From Opitutales bacterium (GTDB lineage Bacteria; Verrucomicrobiota; Verrucomicrobiia; Opitutales; Oceanipulchritudinaceae), in contig JAFIGH010000003.1 in the NCBI GenBank assembly GCA_020831525.1, positions 46,764 through 110,763 on the forward strand: a stretch of DNA of 64,000 nt, read 5' to 3'. Positions 43,843-54,382 of the stretch are shown here, piece after piece (positions within the stretch are counted from its first letter, which is position 1; every line of letters begins with the position of its first letter). The position numbers were made by a program, and so were the translations under genes. The notes under the pieces are model-generated. The model worked only from the letters and a program-made list of their open reading frames with translations, made no database searches and was not told the origin of the DNA.

Positions 43843-44496
43843 TCAAACACGTGCGTCACGCGCTTCCGCCGCGCGGGAGATAAGGACCTTCACCCGTTTG
43901 AGGCGTGATTTCTCTTCACGGTCGCGTTCTTCGAACTTCATGGAAAGGACGCGGATCGTCGTCTCGAGGCTTGGAATGACAAGGTATTCAAGCGCATTGG
44001 AGATGCGCTTGGTGCGTTTGATCTCCGCGCCGGTGATCTCAAGGGAGCGCTGCAGTTCGGCGAGGGCGATCATGGCCCGCAGCGCATCGCGCCCCGCTTC
44101 GGCTGCCGTGTCAACAAACGCCGATGTCCCGTGCGGGTCGTAAGCGGGCGGCGGAAACGGCGGCAGGCGCAGGGCGAGCGACGGCACGCGGGCTCCGGCG
44201 ACATTCTTGGTTGTCACCTTCACGGTCGCACCCGTTTCGGAGGCGGACAAGGCGGGCGCCAGCGCGGCGGGGCCGTGGATGCCGTCGGCCAGCGCCATCG
44301 CCGTCGAGGCGGCATCCACTGCTTTGGATACCTCGCACCGGACCGCGAGCGCGCGGCGGGCCGTCTTGATAAACTCCATCGTGAGTATGGCGAGCCGGTC
44401 TTTGAGGATTTTCTGAACACGGCGGGAGAGGCCGAGCCGCCGCTTCAGCTTGACCAGCTCCATCTTGGTGGGACGGACTTTAAGCATTCCGGCCAT
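43843..44496 (-). CDS. ntpD: V-type ATPase subunit D
   Basis: 217 residues. [20 protein letters not shown] is the N-terminal coiled-coil signature of the central-stalk D subunit, which links rotation in the membrane ring to the A3B3 catalytic head. The long helical C-terminal half ends with [17 protein letters not shown]. It is the last gene of the nine-gene operon, 9 bases after ntpB, with GAGGA close to the ATG at 44496. An in-frame ATG three codons later is also possible. The position matches ntpD of the Enterococcus hirae operon. Confidence 0.92.
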   Translation of the reverse strand: MAGMLKVRPTKMELVKLKRRLGLSRRVQKILKDRLAILTMEFIKTARRALAVRCEVSKAVDAASTAMALADGIHGPAALAPALSASETGATVKVTTKNVAGARVPSLALRLPPFPPPAYDPHGTSAFVDTAAEAGRDALRAMIALAELQRSLEITGAEIKRTKRISNALEYLVIPSLETTIRVLSMKFEERDREEKSRLKRVKVLISRAAEARDARV

Positions 44497-44505
44497 AAAT
44501 CCTCG

Positions 44506-45993
44506 TCAGGCGGAATCCCCGCCGGTTCTGTTGTTTTCCGGGAGGTATTTCGCGATAAACGCCTCACTGATAAGCTTCAGGTCCTCCTCGGGGAGGCGGG
44601 AAAACAGCTCCCATGCGATGTCGAGAGTCGACTCCACCGACCGTTTTTCATCGTCACGCTGGGCGATGAAAAGGCGCTCCATACGGTCCGCGTTTTCGAG
44701 GTAGAGGCGGTCGCGGTCACCCAGAGCGTCCGCGCCGATGATGGTGGAAATCTCACGCAAGTAAGCGCCCTCGGCATAAGCGGCGTAGAGTTGCATGAAG
44801 ACATTGTTGTGGTCCTCGCGTGTTTTTCCGGGACCAATGCCCTCCTTCATCATGCGCGAGAGTGAGAGGAATACATCGATCGGCGGGTAGACGCCTCCCC
44901 GCTCAAGACTGCGCGAAAGCACGATCTGCCCCTCCGTGATATATCCCGTGAGATCCGGTATCGGATGCGTAATATCGTCATCCGGCATCGTGAGGATAGG
45001 CATGATCGTGACGGATCCCTTCCGGCCTTCGATGCGCCCGGCGCGTTCGTAGATCGTCGCGAGATCGGTATACATATACCCCGGATACCCGCGGCGCGAC
45101 GGAATCTCCTCGCGCATGGCCGACAATTCGCGGAGTGACTCGCAATAGTTTGTCATGTCCGTGAGGATGACAAGGACGTGCATGTCGCGCTGCCATGCGA
45201 AGTATTCCGCCGCCGTGAGGGCAAGGCGGGGTGTGGAGATTCGTTCAATGGCCGGATCGGAGGCCGTGTTGACAAAGGCGACAGCCCTCTCCAGCGCACC
45301 GGTGCCGCGGAGGTTGTTGATAAAGAATGCGGCGTCGTCGTAGCTGATACCGACCGCGCCGAAGACAATGGCAAAGTTCTCCCCCTTCCCTTTCACCGTG
45401 GCCTGCCGGATGATCTGGGCGGCAATCCGGTTGTGCGGCAAGCCGGCTCCGCTGAAGACGGGAAGCTTTTGCCCGCGGACGAGGACATTGAGGCCGTCGA
45501 TGGCCGAAATACCGGTCTCGATGAACTCCGCCGGCGGTTCGCGGGAGGCCGGGTTGATGGCCTCTCCGTTGATGTCGAGATAGTCCACGGGAATAACCGC
45601 CGGACCGCCGTCGATGGGTTTGCCCATACCGTTGAGCACCCGTCCGAGAAGGTCGTCCGAAACCGGGAGCTTGAGGGTCTCGCCCTTGCAGCGGATACGC
45701 GTGCCCGCGAGGTCCACTTCGCTCACGCCCCCGAACACCTGGACGACGGTAACCTCGTCGCTGATGTCAATCGCCTGTCCTGCCTTGACCGTGCCGTTGC
45801 TGAGGCGGACTTCGACAATCTCGTTGTACTGCGTGCCGGGAATGGCCTTGGCAATGAGAAGCGCGCCGCCTGCTTTCTTGATCGCCCGGCCTTCGCGGAC
45901 AAAGAGGTCTTCATGGAGCGCGGGTTTGCGCCCGGTCGTGCCGGGCCGGTATTCCGCCGCCCCGCCCCGAAATAGCGTTCTTGGCATCTTCAT
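44506..45993 (-). CDS. ntpB: V-type ATPase subunit B
   Basis: 495 residues. This is the regulatory nucleotide-binding head subunit of a V/A-type rotary ATPase. [15 protein letters not shown] occupies the place of the P-loop and lacks the functional GKT. Conserved blocks [15 protein letters not shown] and [23 protein letters not shown] occur in the expected order. It begins with ATGA overlap to the end of ntpA and is preceded by GGAG eight bases upstream, so A and B are translated together. Length is normal for the family. Confidence 0.95.
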   Translation of the reverse strand: MKMPRTLFRGGAAEYRPGTTGRKPALHEDLFVREGRAIKKAGGALLIAKAIPGTQYNEIVEVRLSNGTVKAGQAIDISDEVTVVQVFGGVSEVDLAGTRIRCKGETLKLPVSDDLLGRVLNGMGKPIDGGPAVIPVDYLDINGEAINPASREPPAEFIETGISAIDGLNVLVRGQKLPVFSGAGLPHNRIAAQIIRQATVKGKGENFAIVFGAVGISYDDAAFFINNLRGTGALERAVAFVNTASDPAIERISTPRLALTAAEYFAWQRDMHVLVILTDMTNYCESLRELSAMREEIPSRRGYPGYMYTDLATIYERAGRIEGRKGSVTIMPILTMPDDDITHPIPDLTGYITEGQIVLSRSLERGGVYPPIDVFLSLSRMMKEGIGPGKTREDHNNVFMQLYAAYAEGAYLREISTIIGADALGDRDRLYLENADRMERLFIAQRDDEKRSVESTLDIAWELFSRLPEEDLKLISEAFIAKYLPENNRTGGDSA

Positions 45994-47789
45994 GGCGTCA
46001 CTCCTTCTTTCGTTTCCGCGGTTTCCGGAACCGTCCCGTCGTCCCTATCGGCTTCAGCGCCGAGGGAACCGTCGATCTCTTCCCGGATGGCCTTTACCTT
46101 GTCCGCAAACTCTTCGTTCTTGATCTCTTTCATCCGCGCGATCCGCGCCACGGCGGCGGAGGAGCGGACGGAGGTGAAGGGCATGGCCGCGTCGAGCATT
46201 TCTTTTGCCTTTTCATGGAAGTGCAAAATTGTTTTCATCATGAGACCGGCTTTTTCGGGGGAGCAGTACGTGTCCGCCTCCGAAAACGCGCTTTGCTGAA
46301 GGAAATCCTCCCGGATCATGCGCGCGACGAGGAGGAGCAGCTTATCGTCGTCGGGCAGCGACTCGGGGCCGACCAAGCGCACGATTTCCTCCAGTTCAGA
46401 CTCCTTCTGCAGGATCCGCTGCGCTTCGGCGCGGGTGACTTCCCAGCCCGGGTCGAACCGGTCCCACCAGTTCCGCACGGCGGTGACATACTGACTGTGG
46501 CTGGTGAGCCAATTGATGGCGGGAAAGTGGCGCTTGTTGGCGAGCGAGGTGTCCAGTGAGAGAAGCGCACCGACGATGCGCAGGGTGTGCTGCGTGACCG
46601 GTTCACTGAAATCCGCTCCCGGAGGGCTCACCGCGCCGGCGATCGTCACCGATCCCACGCGCTCCGGACCGCCGATGCAGTCGACGCGCCCCGCACGTTC
46701 ATAGAAGGAGGAAAGACGCGACCCCATGTAGGACGGGAAACCCTCCTCGCCCGGCATCTCCTCAAGACGCCCGCCCATCTCGCGCATGGCCTCGGCCCAC
46801 CGCGACGTGGAGTCCGCCACGAGAAGAATATCGTACCCCATGTCACGGTAGTATTCCGCCATTGTCACACCGACAAAGATACTGGCCTCACGGGCGACGA
46901 CGGGCATGTTCGATGTGTTCGCGATAAAAATCTCCTTCTCCTGTAGCGGACGCCCGGACTTCGGCTCCTTGAGGTCGCGGAAGCTGTGCAGCACGTCGGC
47001 CATCTCGTTGCCCCGCTCCCCGCAACCCACGTAGATATTGAGGTCGGTCTCCGCCCACCGCACGAGCTGCTGCTGCGTGACGGTCTTGCCCGTGCCGAAC
47101 CCGCCGGGGACGGCCGCCTTTCCCCCGAGGGCGAGCGGAAACATGTAGTCGATGATCCGCATGCCCGTGGTGAGCAGGCCCGACGGATCCCGGCGCTTGC
47201 GGTAAGGCCGGGCCATGCGCACCGGCCACTCCTGCATAAGATTGATCTCCCGGCGGTCACCGTTGTTCTCCACGACCGCCACCATATCCTCGACGGTATA
47301 TTCGCCCCTGCGGATCTCCGAGATCCGGCCCCGCACCCCGTGCGGCACCATCACTTTGTGTTCGACCAGCGGCGTCTCCGGCACGGTGCCGATGACATCC
47401 CCGCCCTCCACCGCGTCTCCCTTGTCCACGACAGGTGTGAAATCCCATTTCTTGTCGCGCGGTAGTGCGTGGGCCTTCACTCCGCGGCGGATAAACTCGC
47501 CGCTGTCGCTGATGAGCGCGAGGAGTGACTTCTGGAGGCCGTCGTAGATGGAGCCGAGCAATCCCGGACCCAGCTCCGCGCTCAGCGTCCTCCCTGTCGG
47601 GCGCACGGGTTCTCCCGCCCGCAGGCCGAGGGTCTCCTCGTGGGATTGAATCACGGCCCGGTCGCCGTCCAAGCCGATTACCTCGCCGACAATGCCCTCC
47701 TCACCGATCTCCACGACTTCGTACACCCGCGTTCCCCGCATCCCCTCGGCGATGACCAGCGGCCCTGAAATTCTCCAAATGGTTCCCAT
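45990..47789 (-). CDS. ntpA: V-type ATPase catalytic subunit A
   Basis: 599 residues. The functional P-loop [14 protein letters not shown] is present at ~235, preceded by the long non-homologous insertion typical of A subunits, and [17 protein letters not shown] lies downstream. It hydrolyses or synthesises ATP at the A/B interface. GGGAGA precedes the ATG at 47789 by about nine bases. The gene lies between ntpG, 12 bases upstream, and ntpB, which it overlaps by four. No sign of truncation. Confidence 0.96.
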   Translation of the reverse strand: MGTIWRISGPLVIAEGMRGTRVYEVVEIGEEGIVGEVIGLDGDRAVIQSHEETLGLRAGEPVRPTGRTLSAELGPGLLGSIYDGLQKSLLALISDSGEFIRRGVKAHALPRDKKWDFTPVVDKGDAVEGGDVIGTVPETPLVEHKVMVPHGVRGRISEIRRGEYTVEDMVAVVENNGDRREINLMQEWPVRMARPYRKRRDPSGLLTTGMRIIDYMFPLALGGKAAVPGGFGTGKTVTQQQLVRWAETDLNIYVGCGERGNEMADVLHSFRDLKEPKSGRPLQEKEIFIANTSNMPVVAREASIFVGVTMAEYYRDMGYDILLVADSTSRWAEAMREMGGRLEEMPGEEGFPSYMGSRLSSFYERAGRVDCIGGPERVGSVTIAGAVSPPGADFSEPVTQHTLRIVGALLSLDTSLANKRHFPAINWLTSHSQYVTAVRNWWDRFDPGWEVTRAEAQRILQKESELEEIVRLVGPESLPDDDKLLLLVARMIREDFLQQSAFSEADTYCSPEKAGLMMKTILHFHEKAKEMLDAAMPFTSVRSSAAVARIARMKEIKNEEFADKVKAIREEIDGSLGAEADRDDGTVPETAETKEGVTP

Positions 47790-47801
47790 GTTGTTTCTCC
47801 C

Positions 47802-48203
47802 TTACATTGTTTTGGATACAGGTTCGTGTTCCGGTGAATCCTCCGCTTCCAATACAACGTCCAGCCCGAGAAACTCCCGGCTGAGCGCCTTGTAGTACGC
47901 GGCGGAAGTGTCCGCCGTCACTTCATGGACAGGGACTTCGAGAATGACCGGAAGCGCGCTCTTTCCCGCACGGAGCGTACGGACGGCATCGCCCGCGAAC
48001 GGAATCAGATTCTCGTCAATAAGGATCACGCCGATCTTCCCGCCGGAAATCCACCGGCGCAGAATTCCCGGAATCTCCGCCGTTGCCGCGGAATCCGCCG
48101 CCACCGCGTGCGACTCCGCAACACCCGCCAGACGCAGGGCGTCGACCCGTTCCGGCGCGGCGATCACCGCAATGGCGGGCTCGGTTGGTTGAGCTGTCTT
48201 CAC
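47802..48203 (-). CDS. ntpG: V-type ATPase subunit F (NtpG type)
   Basis: 133 residues starting at a GTG (48203) that overlaps the ntpC stop as GTGA, with AGGAGG about a dozen bases upstream. The Rossmann-like fold includes IAVIAAPERVDALRLAG and the family block GKIGVILIDENLIPF. Subunit F forms part of the central stalk with D. The N-terminal extension visible in the longer open frame overlaps ntpC and was rejected. Length fits the family (about 100-130). Confidence 0.87.
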   Translation of the reverse strand: MKTAQPTEPAIAVIAAPERVDALRLAGVAESHAVAADSAATAEIPGILRRWISGGKIGVILIDENLIPFAGDAVRTLRAGKSALPVILEVPVHEVTADTSAAYYKALSREFLGLDVVLEAEDSPEHEPVSKTM

Positions 48204-49222
48204 AACACCATGCACCTCCTTGCCGCCTCCAAAGAAAGACCGTCTTCCGCCGCCTTGAGGAGCAGCCGGACGTTCCGCACTTCCGTTTCCTTCAAGATCA
48301 GGTACCACGCGGCCACGCAGGGCGGCGCCACCTGGGTGGCAAGCAGGCCGCGCAAGTGGGCAAAGCGGTGCTTTGCAACGACCTCGCCGGCCGCCGCCGG
48401 GGTCGCGGCGGAGGCGAGTGAAGCGGCTTCCTCCGCCGCGTTGCGGTAGGCGGGAAACTCGATACGCTTCGCGAATTCCTTGGCGCCGAAAGTAACGCAC
48501 TCCTTGAACTCGTTCGCCGTCAGCAGATAACCCGGCGCAATGAAATGCTTCTCCGCCGCCGTTCCCCATTCGCCGGGCACCGCGCGGAGCAGGAGAGAGA
48601 GGTTCTCGTAGTCGAGCATGACCCCGCAGGCGTGGGCGAGAATCGTTTCCCCGTGCAAACCGCGCGCCACCGAGGCAAGATGGTTGTGGAATGCCGCATC
48701 GAGGAACGTCGTTTCGGGGACACCCCGTGCGGTGTCCGCGGCGGACAAACCGGCGGCAAACTCGGCGAGTCCGGCACTCCGCAAGATCCTGCCGATGCCC
48801 TCGACGGAGTCCGCTTCCGCGAGATCATCGAGAAAGCCGCCGCGGCGGAGTATGCCGACGGGAATCAACGCCGACGCCTTCCCCGCGGCGATGCCCTGCA
48901 GGTGTGCTTTGAGGTTGGCGAGATCGTATTTCCGGATGTACGCACGGGCAAATTGCGCTGCGTCCGCCGGGAAGAACGGCATCTCTTCGAGCAAAGAAAA
49001 CTGAGCCTCCAGATACTCCCAGAGAAATCCATCCCTCTCCCGCCGGTCTTGAAATGTTGCGTTCCCGAGCAGACGGCCGATATCCGTTCCGCGCAAGTCG
49101 TCCCGCAGTTCGCTTCCGTCCGCCGTGGCGGAAATCCGCGCAACGGCATCCGCCGTCACGTTTGCCGCCTCCCGCGATTGCAGAAGGGCCGTCATGAACG
49201 CCGCCTGCGGGCCGGGCATCAT
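48200..49222 (-). CDS. ntpC: V-type ATPase subunit C
   Basis: 340 residues. A mostly helical protein of the subunit C/AC39 family, with YIRKYDLANLKAHLQGIAAG, CGVMLDYENLSLLLRAV and the C-terminal block LKETEVRNVRLLLKAAEDGL that identifies the family. It joins the membrane ring to the central stalk. The ATG at 49222 overlaps the end of ntpE by four bases. The terminal RRCMVL overlaps the ntpG start. Confidence 0.88.
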   Translation of the reverse strand: MMPGPQAAFMTALLQSREAANVTADAVARISATADGSELRDDLRGTDIGRLLGNATFQDRRERDGFLWEYLEAQFSLLEEMPFFPADAAQFARAYIRKYDLANLKAHLQGIAAGKASALIPVGILRRGGFLDDLAEADSVEGIGRILRSAGLAEFAAGLSAADTARGVPETTFLDAAFHNHLASVARGLHGETILAHACGVMLDYENLSLLLRAVPGEWGTAAEKHFIAPGYLLTANEFKECVTFGAKEFAKRIEFPAYRNAAEEAASLASAATPAAAGEVVAKHRFAHLRGLLATQVAPPCVAAWYLILKETEVRNVRLLLKAAEDGLSLEAARRCMVL

Positions 49223-49809
49223 CCGTCGGCTCCTCCAAACAGCTTTGACGCATAATGAATATAGACGCGCGGCAGGAGCATCTCCAGACGCGCACCGTAG
49301 GTGTTATCCACGACAATACTCCCGTCTTCTGATTCCGCGAGGATACCGCCTTCCATCGAATCTTCCTCAACCTTCGCCACGCGTTCCGCCGTCCGCTCAT
49401 CCTTCTTCAGCGCTTCCGCCGCGATTCCGCCGCACCCCGTCGGCACGGTCACGGTTATCCCCGCACCGCTTCCGAGCCCTCCAACCGCTTCCGCGATGAG
49501 GCGCGCATAGGTTTCCACGTCGGGTTTGGCGGCGCGCAACTCCGTCCGCGCCTTTTCCACAACAGCGTCAAAGGCCTCCGCTTTCGCCGCCGCAACCGCG
49601 TTGCGCGCATCCATTTTTCCGCGCGTGGTGATCCGCGCGGCTTCGCCTTCCGCCTCGCGCTGAAGTTTCTCCCGCTCTGCCGTAAAGCGCTCGTCGCGGC
49701 GGGCTTTCGCCCCGTCGATGATCCGCCGGGCTTCCTCTTCCGCATTGTCGACGATTTCACGGGCTTCCGTCCGCACTTTGCCGAGTATCGCTTCTTTGAT
49801 TTCTTTCAC
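49219..49809 (-). CDS. ntpE: V-type ATPase subunit E (peripheral stalk)
   Basis: 196 residues. The N-terminal ~100 residues form a long amphipathic coiled coil (IVDNAEEEARRIIDGAKARR), followed by a compact C-terminal domain with GGILAESEDGSIVVDNTY and LEMLLPRVYIHYASKLFG. It holds the stationary part of the enzyme and pairs with the NtpF-type subunit. The start is a GTG at 49809 with AGGGAG about ten bases upstream, since no ATG gives the coiled coil. The stop overlaps the ntpC start. Confidence 0.87.
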   Translation of the reverse strand: MKEIKEAILGKVRTEAREIVDNAEEEARRIIDGAKARRDERFTAEREKLQREAEGEAARITTRGKMDARNAVAAAKAEAFDAVVEKARTELRAAKPDVETYARLIAEAVGGLGSGAGITVTVPTGCGGIAAEALKKDERTAERVAKVEEDSMEGGILAESEDGSIVVDNTYGARLEMLLPRVYIHYASKLFGGADG

Positions 49810-49831
49810 AGCCGCACTCCCTGAGGATGGT

Positions 49832-50311
49832 TCAGAACAAGCCGAGAAGGTTCAGCGCCATGATGGTGAAAACGAGCCCGAGGACGCCGAGAAGTTCGAC
49901 AAACACGGCCAGCATCATCGCGTTGGTGAGGATTTTGCCGCGTGTTCTCGGCAGCAGCGCGATACCGGAAGCACAGACGCTGCCCTGAAAGGCCGAAGAC
50001 GCGAACTGTGCGACCCCTCCGATAAGGCCGCAGGCCAGTGCCGAGAAACCCGCGCCGACCGGATTCTCCAGCGCCGCGAGGTTCGGCATAACCGTCGTGA
50101 GCATGAGAATGAGAATGATAAGCCCGTAGAATGTCTGCGTCATCGGCAACGAAACGAGCACGATGACATTGCGCAACTGGCCGGGCTCCTCGGAAAGCGT
50201 GGCGGCACCGGCGGACCCCGCAAGGCCCATCCCGACGGCGGAGCCCGCGAGGCCCATGGCAAGGGCAAGGGCGCCGGCGAGAACGATGAGGGACTCTGGA
50301 CTGATTAGCAT
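49832..50311 (-). CDS. ntpK: V-type ATPase proteolipid subunit K, sodium-type binding site
   Basis: 159 residues, four membrane helices as two fused hairpins. The first hairpin has the motif LPMTQTFYG (L55, T58, Q59) and the second has Q109 and E139 in VFVELLGVLGLV. The sodium-binding residues of the E. hirae rotor, as known from its structure, are L61, T64, Q65, Q110 and E139. The match of residue types and near-identical spacing suggests Na+ coupling. Only one carboxylate per fused hairpin pair is present, typical of V-type rotors. GGAGGT precedes the ATG by six bases, consistent with high translation of a ring subunit. Confidence 0.93.
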   Translation of the reverse strand: MLISPESLIVLAGALALAMGLAGSAVGMGLAGSAGAATLSEEPGQLRNVIVLVSLPMTQTFYGLIILILMLTTVMPNLAALENPVGAGFSALACGLIGGVAQFASSAFQGSVCASGIALLPRTRGKILTNAMMLAVFVELLGVLGLVFTIMALNLLGLF

Positions 50312-50347
50312 GGTATACCTCCGGATAACTGCATGGTTGAAAGGAAA

Positions 50348-52348
50348 TCAGACGAACGCCCCGCTTCCCGCGCGCACGGGAATCATTGCACGACGTCGAA
50401 GGCGGAACGGGGCGTAGGGACGGCCGCCGCCTTCATAGAATTTGAAAAGAAACTCGACGAAGCAAAGCCGCAGCGAATGCACGAAGCACGTGATGGAGCT
50501 GAGGAGCAGATTGAGCGCATGGCCGAACACGAGAATCACAAGCATCACCAGCGAGCCCAGCGTCAGGCGGACGATTCCCTCGGGAAGCATTCCCGCGACG
50601 AGCGTGGCCATCATGTTGAAGGAGTGCGCGAGAAAGAATGTCGCCAGCCCCACGCCCGCGAGGCGCGCGTAGGACATGATGTCACCGAGAATTCCGCTCA
50701 GATCGAAGATCCAGAGAATGCTGCCGAGAAACCACCCCTTTTCCATGAGCGACGCCGCCACGACCATGAGGACGCCCGCGAGCAGGAATGCGAGCAAGAG
50801 GAGCCGCGTGGTTTCGGCGGGCTGGAACCACGCCGTGCCGAGCATTGCCAAGACAAGCGGAATGCCCGTGATCTGGATGACGAAGACACCCGACCGTCCG
50901 AGCACGGCATGCGCCTTCCGCTCCCGCAGCCCGCGCAAGAGCATGAGCAGGTGCCCGAGATTCACATGCACAATCCCGACGACAAGGGAAGCGACGATGA
51001 ACGCCATCGGGTTCATGTAGAGGGAATGGAGACCCTCGGAGAGCGCGATGCCCGTGAGTCCGAAAAAGTGCGCGGGAACATCGCCGAGGTAGGTTCCCGT
51101 GAGAAGGCCCACAGCAATGGCACATACGGCGCACACCGTGATCACCCGCCGGAACATAAGGAACCCTTCGGCGGTTGGATCCTCCGCCATCTTCGGGAGA
51201 AGAAACCGCGCGAGCAGGAGCAGGAGCACTCCGTAGACCGCGTCACCCAGCATGATGCCGAAGAAGAGGGCGAAAAAGTAGGCCACCAGCGGGGTAGGAT
51301 CCCATTCGTGGTAGCGCGGAGTGGCGAAGAGATTGACGATGATCTCGAAGGGCTGCAACAGCGCCGCGTTGCGCAGCTTTGTCGGCGGTTGATCCTCCGC
51401 CCGCGGCGGACGGGACTCAATGTGCAGGGGTGTGACCTCGCCGCGTAGGGCTTCCACGGTCGCCTCGAGCGAAGCCTGCGGTGCCCACCCTTCGATGAGG
51501 ACGGCATGGTCCGTCGCGAGGGCCATCTGAAGAAGGCCGAGACGGTCGCTTTCAGCGGCCAATGCCTCGCGCAACAGAACAAGGTGCTCCAAGTGTTCGT
51601 TCGTCCGCTCCCGGATCTCCGCAAGGAGATTCTCCCGCTCGCGCCCGAGATCCGCCGCCCGCCGCTCCGGGCCTTCGGAAAATAACGCCTCGCCGCTGTC
51701 AGTGACGACGTGAAGCAGCCGCCCGCCGCTCGAGAGAAGCTCGTTGACGCTCCGCCATTGCGAGCGCCGGCAAACGACCAACAAAGCCGTCTCTCCGTCG
51801 AGATCGACCGTTTCCACAACAAGCGCCAGTTCCTCCAAGCGCGCGGCTACCGCCGTGGAGGACTCACCCGGCAAGACGAACATTCCGGAGCAGAGAACCT
51901 TGCCGGAAAACGAAAACACGTCCGCCGGCAGCTGTATGCGGTCCGAAAGCTCACGTGCCACAGTGCAGAGGATCCGCGCCTCGCGCTCCTCCGTCTGCAG
52001 CTTCTCCAGACGGCTGTGCATCGCCGTCAGCCCGGCGCACAGCTCACGGGTCTCCTTCTCGATTTCGGAGACACTCCGCATCAGGTCGGCGTCGACGTCC
52101 CGTGCGATAGGCACCCGTTCCTCCTGCGGCACGTAGGCGAGCGCGCCGTCGATGACCGCGATGAGTTCCGCCACCGCCGAGCGCTCCTTCTCCACGGCGG
52201 CGCGGTCCGTGTCTTCCGGACCGGGTCCTTTTTCCACGTCAAGAACGCCCGCCCGTTGGAGCGCAGCCGCGGCGGCGGACGCACAGTCCTTGGTCGTGAC
52301 CATGCGCACACGCCGCATCCGTTCGGGCGTGTTCACCAAGAGGTTCAC
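50348..52348 (-). CDS. ntpI: V-type ATPase subunit I
   Basis: 666 residues beginning with a GTG at 52348 that lies inside the end of ntpF (TCGTGAAC), with GGAGG a few bases upstream. The N-terminal cytoplasmic half is coiled-coil rich, with ERMRRVRMVTTKD at the start. The C-terminal half has about seven membrane segments, including PRYHEWDPTPLVAYFFALFF, FGIMLGDAVYGVLL and IVHVNLGHLLMLLRGL. This is the a-type stator subunit that carries the ion half-channel. The longer upstream frame overlaps ntpF and was rejected. Confidence 0.92.
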   Translation of the reverse strand: MNLLVNTPERMRRVRMVTTKDCASAAAAALQRAGVLDVEKGPGPEDTDRAAVEKERSAVAELIAVIDGALAYVPQEERVPIARDVDADLMRSVSEIEKETRELCAGLTAMHSRLEKLQTEEREARILCTVARELSDRIQLPADVFSFSGKVLCSGMFVLPGESSTAVAARLEELALVVETVDLDGETALLVVCRRSQWRSVNELLSSGGRLLHVVTDSGEALFSEGPERRAADLGRERENLLAEIRERTNEHLEHLVLLREALAAESDRLGLLQMALATDHAVLIEGWAPQASLEATVEALRGEVTPLHIESRPPRAEDQPPTKLRNAALLQPFEIIVNLFATPRYHEWDPTPLVAYFFALFFGIMLGDAVYGVLLLLLARFLLPKMAEDPTAEGFLMFRRVITVCAVCAIAVGLLTGTYLGDVPAHFFGLTGIALSEGLHSLYMNPMAFIVASLVVGIVHVNLGHLLMLLRGLRERKAHAVLGRSGVFVIQITGIPLVLAMLGTAWFQPAETTRLLLLAFLLAGVLMVVAASLMEKGWFLGSILWIFDLSGILGDIMSYARLAGVGLATFFLAHSFNMMATLVAGMLPEGIVRLTLGSLVMLVILVFGHALNLLLSSITCFVHSLRLCFVEFLFKFYEGGGRPYAPFRLRRRAMIPVRAGSGAFV

Positions 52349-52659
52349 GAACCACCTCCGCGCACGATTCCGACAATCCCGGCGACGCATTCCTCCGAGG
52401 TTTGCGCGGCACGCTTGCGCAACGCACCGGCTTCGGCTTCCGCCTGCTCCACGGCCTCCCCGGCCGCTTTCCGCGCACGGGCGAGGATCGCTTCGCACTC
52501 CGCCCCCGCGTCGCCCGCGTCAAACGGTTCTTCCGCAATTCGCTTCGCCGCCTCCCGCGCTTCCCGCACAATCGTGGCCGCGCGCGCCTTTGCCTCGTCG
52601 AGGAGACGCGCCGCCTCCGCCTCAATCATCTGCACCGATTCACTGTTGTAATTGGCCAT
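52345..52659 (-). CDS. ntpF: V-type ATPase peripheral-stalk subunit G/H (NtpF type)
   Basis: 104 residues starting MANYNSESVQMIEAEAARLL, almost entirely an amphipathic coiled coil with many Ala, Glu and Arg (AAKRIAEEPFDAGDAGAE). GGAGGT precedes the ATG at 52659 by about six bases. The protein pairs with subunit E to form the outer stalk. It is the first gene of the operon, as in E. hirae, so the promoter should lie between here and the Rhs remnant. Identification rests on position plus coiled-coil character, because these subunits diverge strongly. Confidence 0.8.
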   Translation of the reverse strand: MANYNSESVQMIEAEAARLLDEAKARAATIVREAREAAKRIAEEPFDAGDAGAECEAILARARKAAGEAVEQAEAEAGALRKRAAQTSEECVAGIVGIVRGGGS

Positions 52660-52845
52660 ACCGACCTCCGAACACAGGCCGTTATGCAAACGCGGAAACG
52701 AACTTACAACAAAAATCGGATGACCATGTCCCGAAAGGAGACCGGAACAACTTCCACCCAACTGCCGACGGTGATTCCGGCACGCTAAATATTCACAAAT
52801 CGTTTACGACTATCCGTATTGCCATTTAGAATTCGCGCTGGCTCC

Positions 52846-53992
52846 ATGCCTCTCATGAACACGTCCGGAGAAACGGTGATTGCCAATGAGCCGGACGCGC
52901 CCGGAACGGCCATTCCTGATTCCATGATTGCGCCCAAAGACACCGTGCATGTGGTCCTCCTGGAAACCGTGTTTGAAGACGGTGTCAGCGAGCTTTCGTG
53001 GACCGCCAACGGGGGAAGCTGCCGCATCGTGACCAACATTGATTTCACCTACATCGGCGGTATCCACAAATTCGAAACCGATATCGCCAGGTACTCGGTC
53101 TTTTCGCTGGTGGCGACGGCGTGCGCGGGCTGGCGTTCACCCGGCAATACAGCTCGCTCGCGGCAGGCATCGATACCGGCATGGGCAAGGGCTGGAGCCA
53201 CGGCTACCAGTCGACCATCGTGGAGCACTCCGACACCGCGGCAGCCTTCGGCGGATCGACGCCTTTGCATGCCGCCAGTATGATCGCGGCATTGTGGGCG
53301 ATCAGCGACATGGCGGAGCTGGAGACCTCGCCGAAAGCATGGGTCGTCGGCTCGCTCGCGGCCTACTGGGCGATGGAGCAGGTCAAGAACAACACCGCCA
53401 CCCTCGTCAACGGCCGCCACACCCTTCCCTTCACACGCCTTGCCGACGGCAGCTTCGTCCCGCCCGCCGGCATCACCGCCGCTTTGACCCGGGACGACGT
53501 CTCCGGCCTCTATACGCTGGAGGAGCGCTTTGACATTGGGCTGCAGCCGGGGGCGCGGTGACGGGTGGGGTAAGCAGCATTGCGCGCGGCGTCGGGATAG
53601 CGGCCGTTGCCGGAGGCGCGGGCGGGCTGACAAGCGGGGCCGCCCGTCAATTCATCGACGATCCCGGCAACCTGTCGGTGACCAGCGTTGTTCTGGAATC
53701 AAGCGCGGGCGCGATCGGCGGCGGCGTGGATGCGCGGGTGCTTCCGGGCGGACTCCGGATGCTCTCCGATCAAACAAAAGGCTGGATCGGCGAGACCACC
53801 TCGCTCGTGCATAATGTTTCGCGCGGGAATGTGCCGGCGGGCGGCAAGTTCTGTTACGCCGAAGTGATGTCTCCTTCTTCTTCAAGCAATGGGGCGGACG
53901 GAACAGGAAAGCCACGGGCCGCGAACCTATGCCAAACCGACGGAAAGGTATCCGAATGCCGGTCCCAAGCTCAAACCCTGCAAATGTCATGA
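52846..53992 (+). pseudogene. Rhs/YD-type protein remnant, broken
   Basis: Pieces of an Rhs-family protein in different frames. A first segment (MNTSGETVIANEPDAP to RYSVFSLVAT) is followed, after a frame change near 53105, by the Rhs N-terminal block GLAFTRQYSSLAAGIDTGMG, KGWSHGYQST, and later LVNGRHTLPFTRLADGSF with GLYTLEERFD. A third segment starting near 53558 (SSIARGVGIAAVAGGAGG, LPGGLRMLSDQTKGWIGETT) looks like the C-terminal region preceding a toxin or release site. The thousands of bases of YD repeats expected between them are missing. It therefore appears to be a relic of a deleted Rhs gene. Only the second segment was recognised with confidence. Confidence 0.65.
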
Positions 53993-54000
53993 TGCCGGTC

Positions 54001-54382
54001 GCGCCGGGGCACATACCGCCCGAGCAACCGCCGTCACGGGCTGACAGTGACGATTTCCACTTCGATGGCGCGCTTGCCGGGCAAGGCAGTGACGGTTTTT
54101 CACTCGTACCCCGCGAAGACGGCCTCGTCGTGCAGACCACGGGCGAAAGAGACTTCGGCAGTGCCGACCTCACACCGGACCCGGCCGAGTCCGAGCGCGA
54201 GCGCTTTGCGCTGGCCAAGGTTATGTTCAAGATGCAACGAACCCAAACCCTTGTCGTTCGGCCCTGCTTTAGGCGACCGTTTCCTACTTGCAGAACGACG
54301 GTGATTGCCAGCACCACGCTGCCGTAGCGCCGAAACCGACCGCTCCGCCACCGCTATACCATGATCCTGCCGACCAGCCGTC
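54001..54382. other. Unassigned stretch between the Rhs remnant and fumC
   Basis: 382 bases with only short open frames in several phases, none with a recognised family, ribosome-binding site or neighbour support. It may be further debris of the Rhs locus. Confidence 0.5.

Noticed and set aside
53929..54351. Short frames on both strands after the Rhs remnant
   Set aside because: No family, start signal or neighbour support could be found for either strand.
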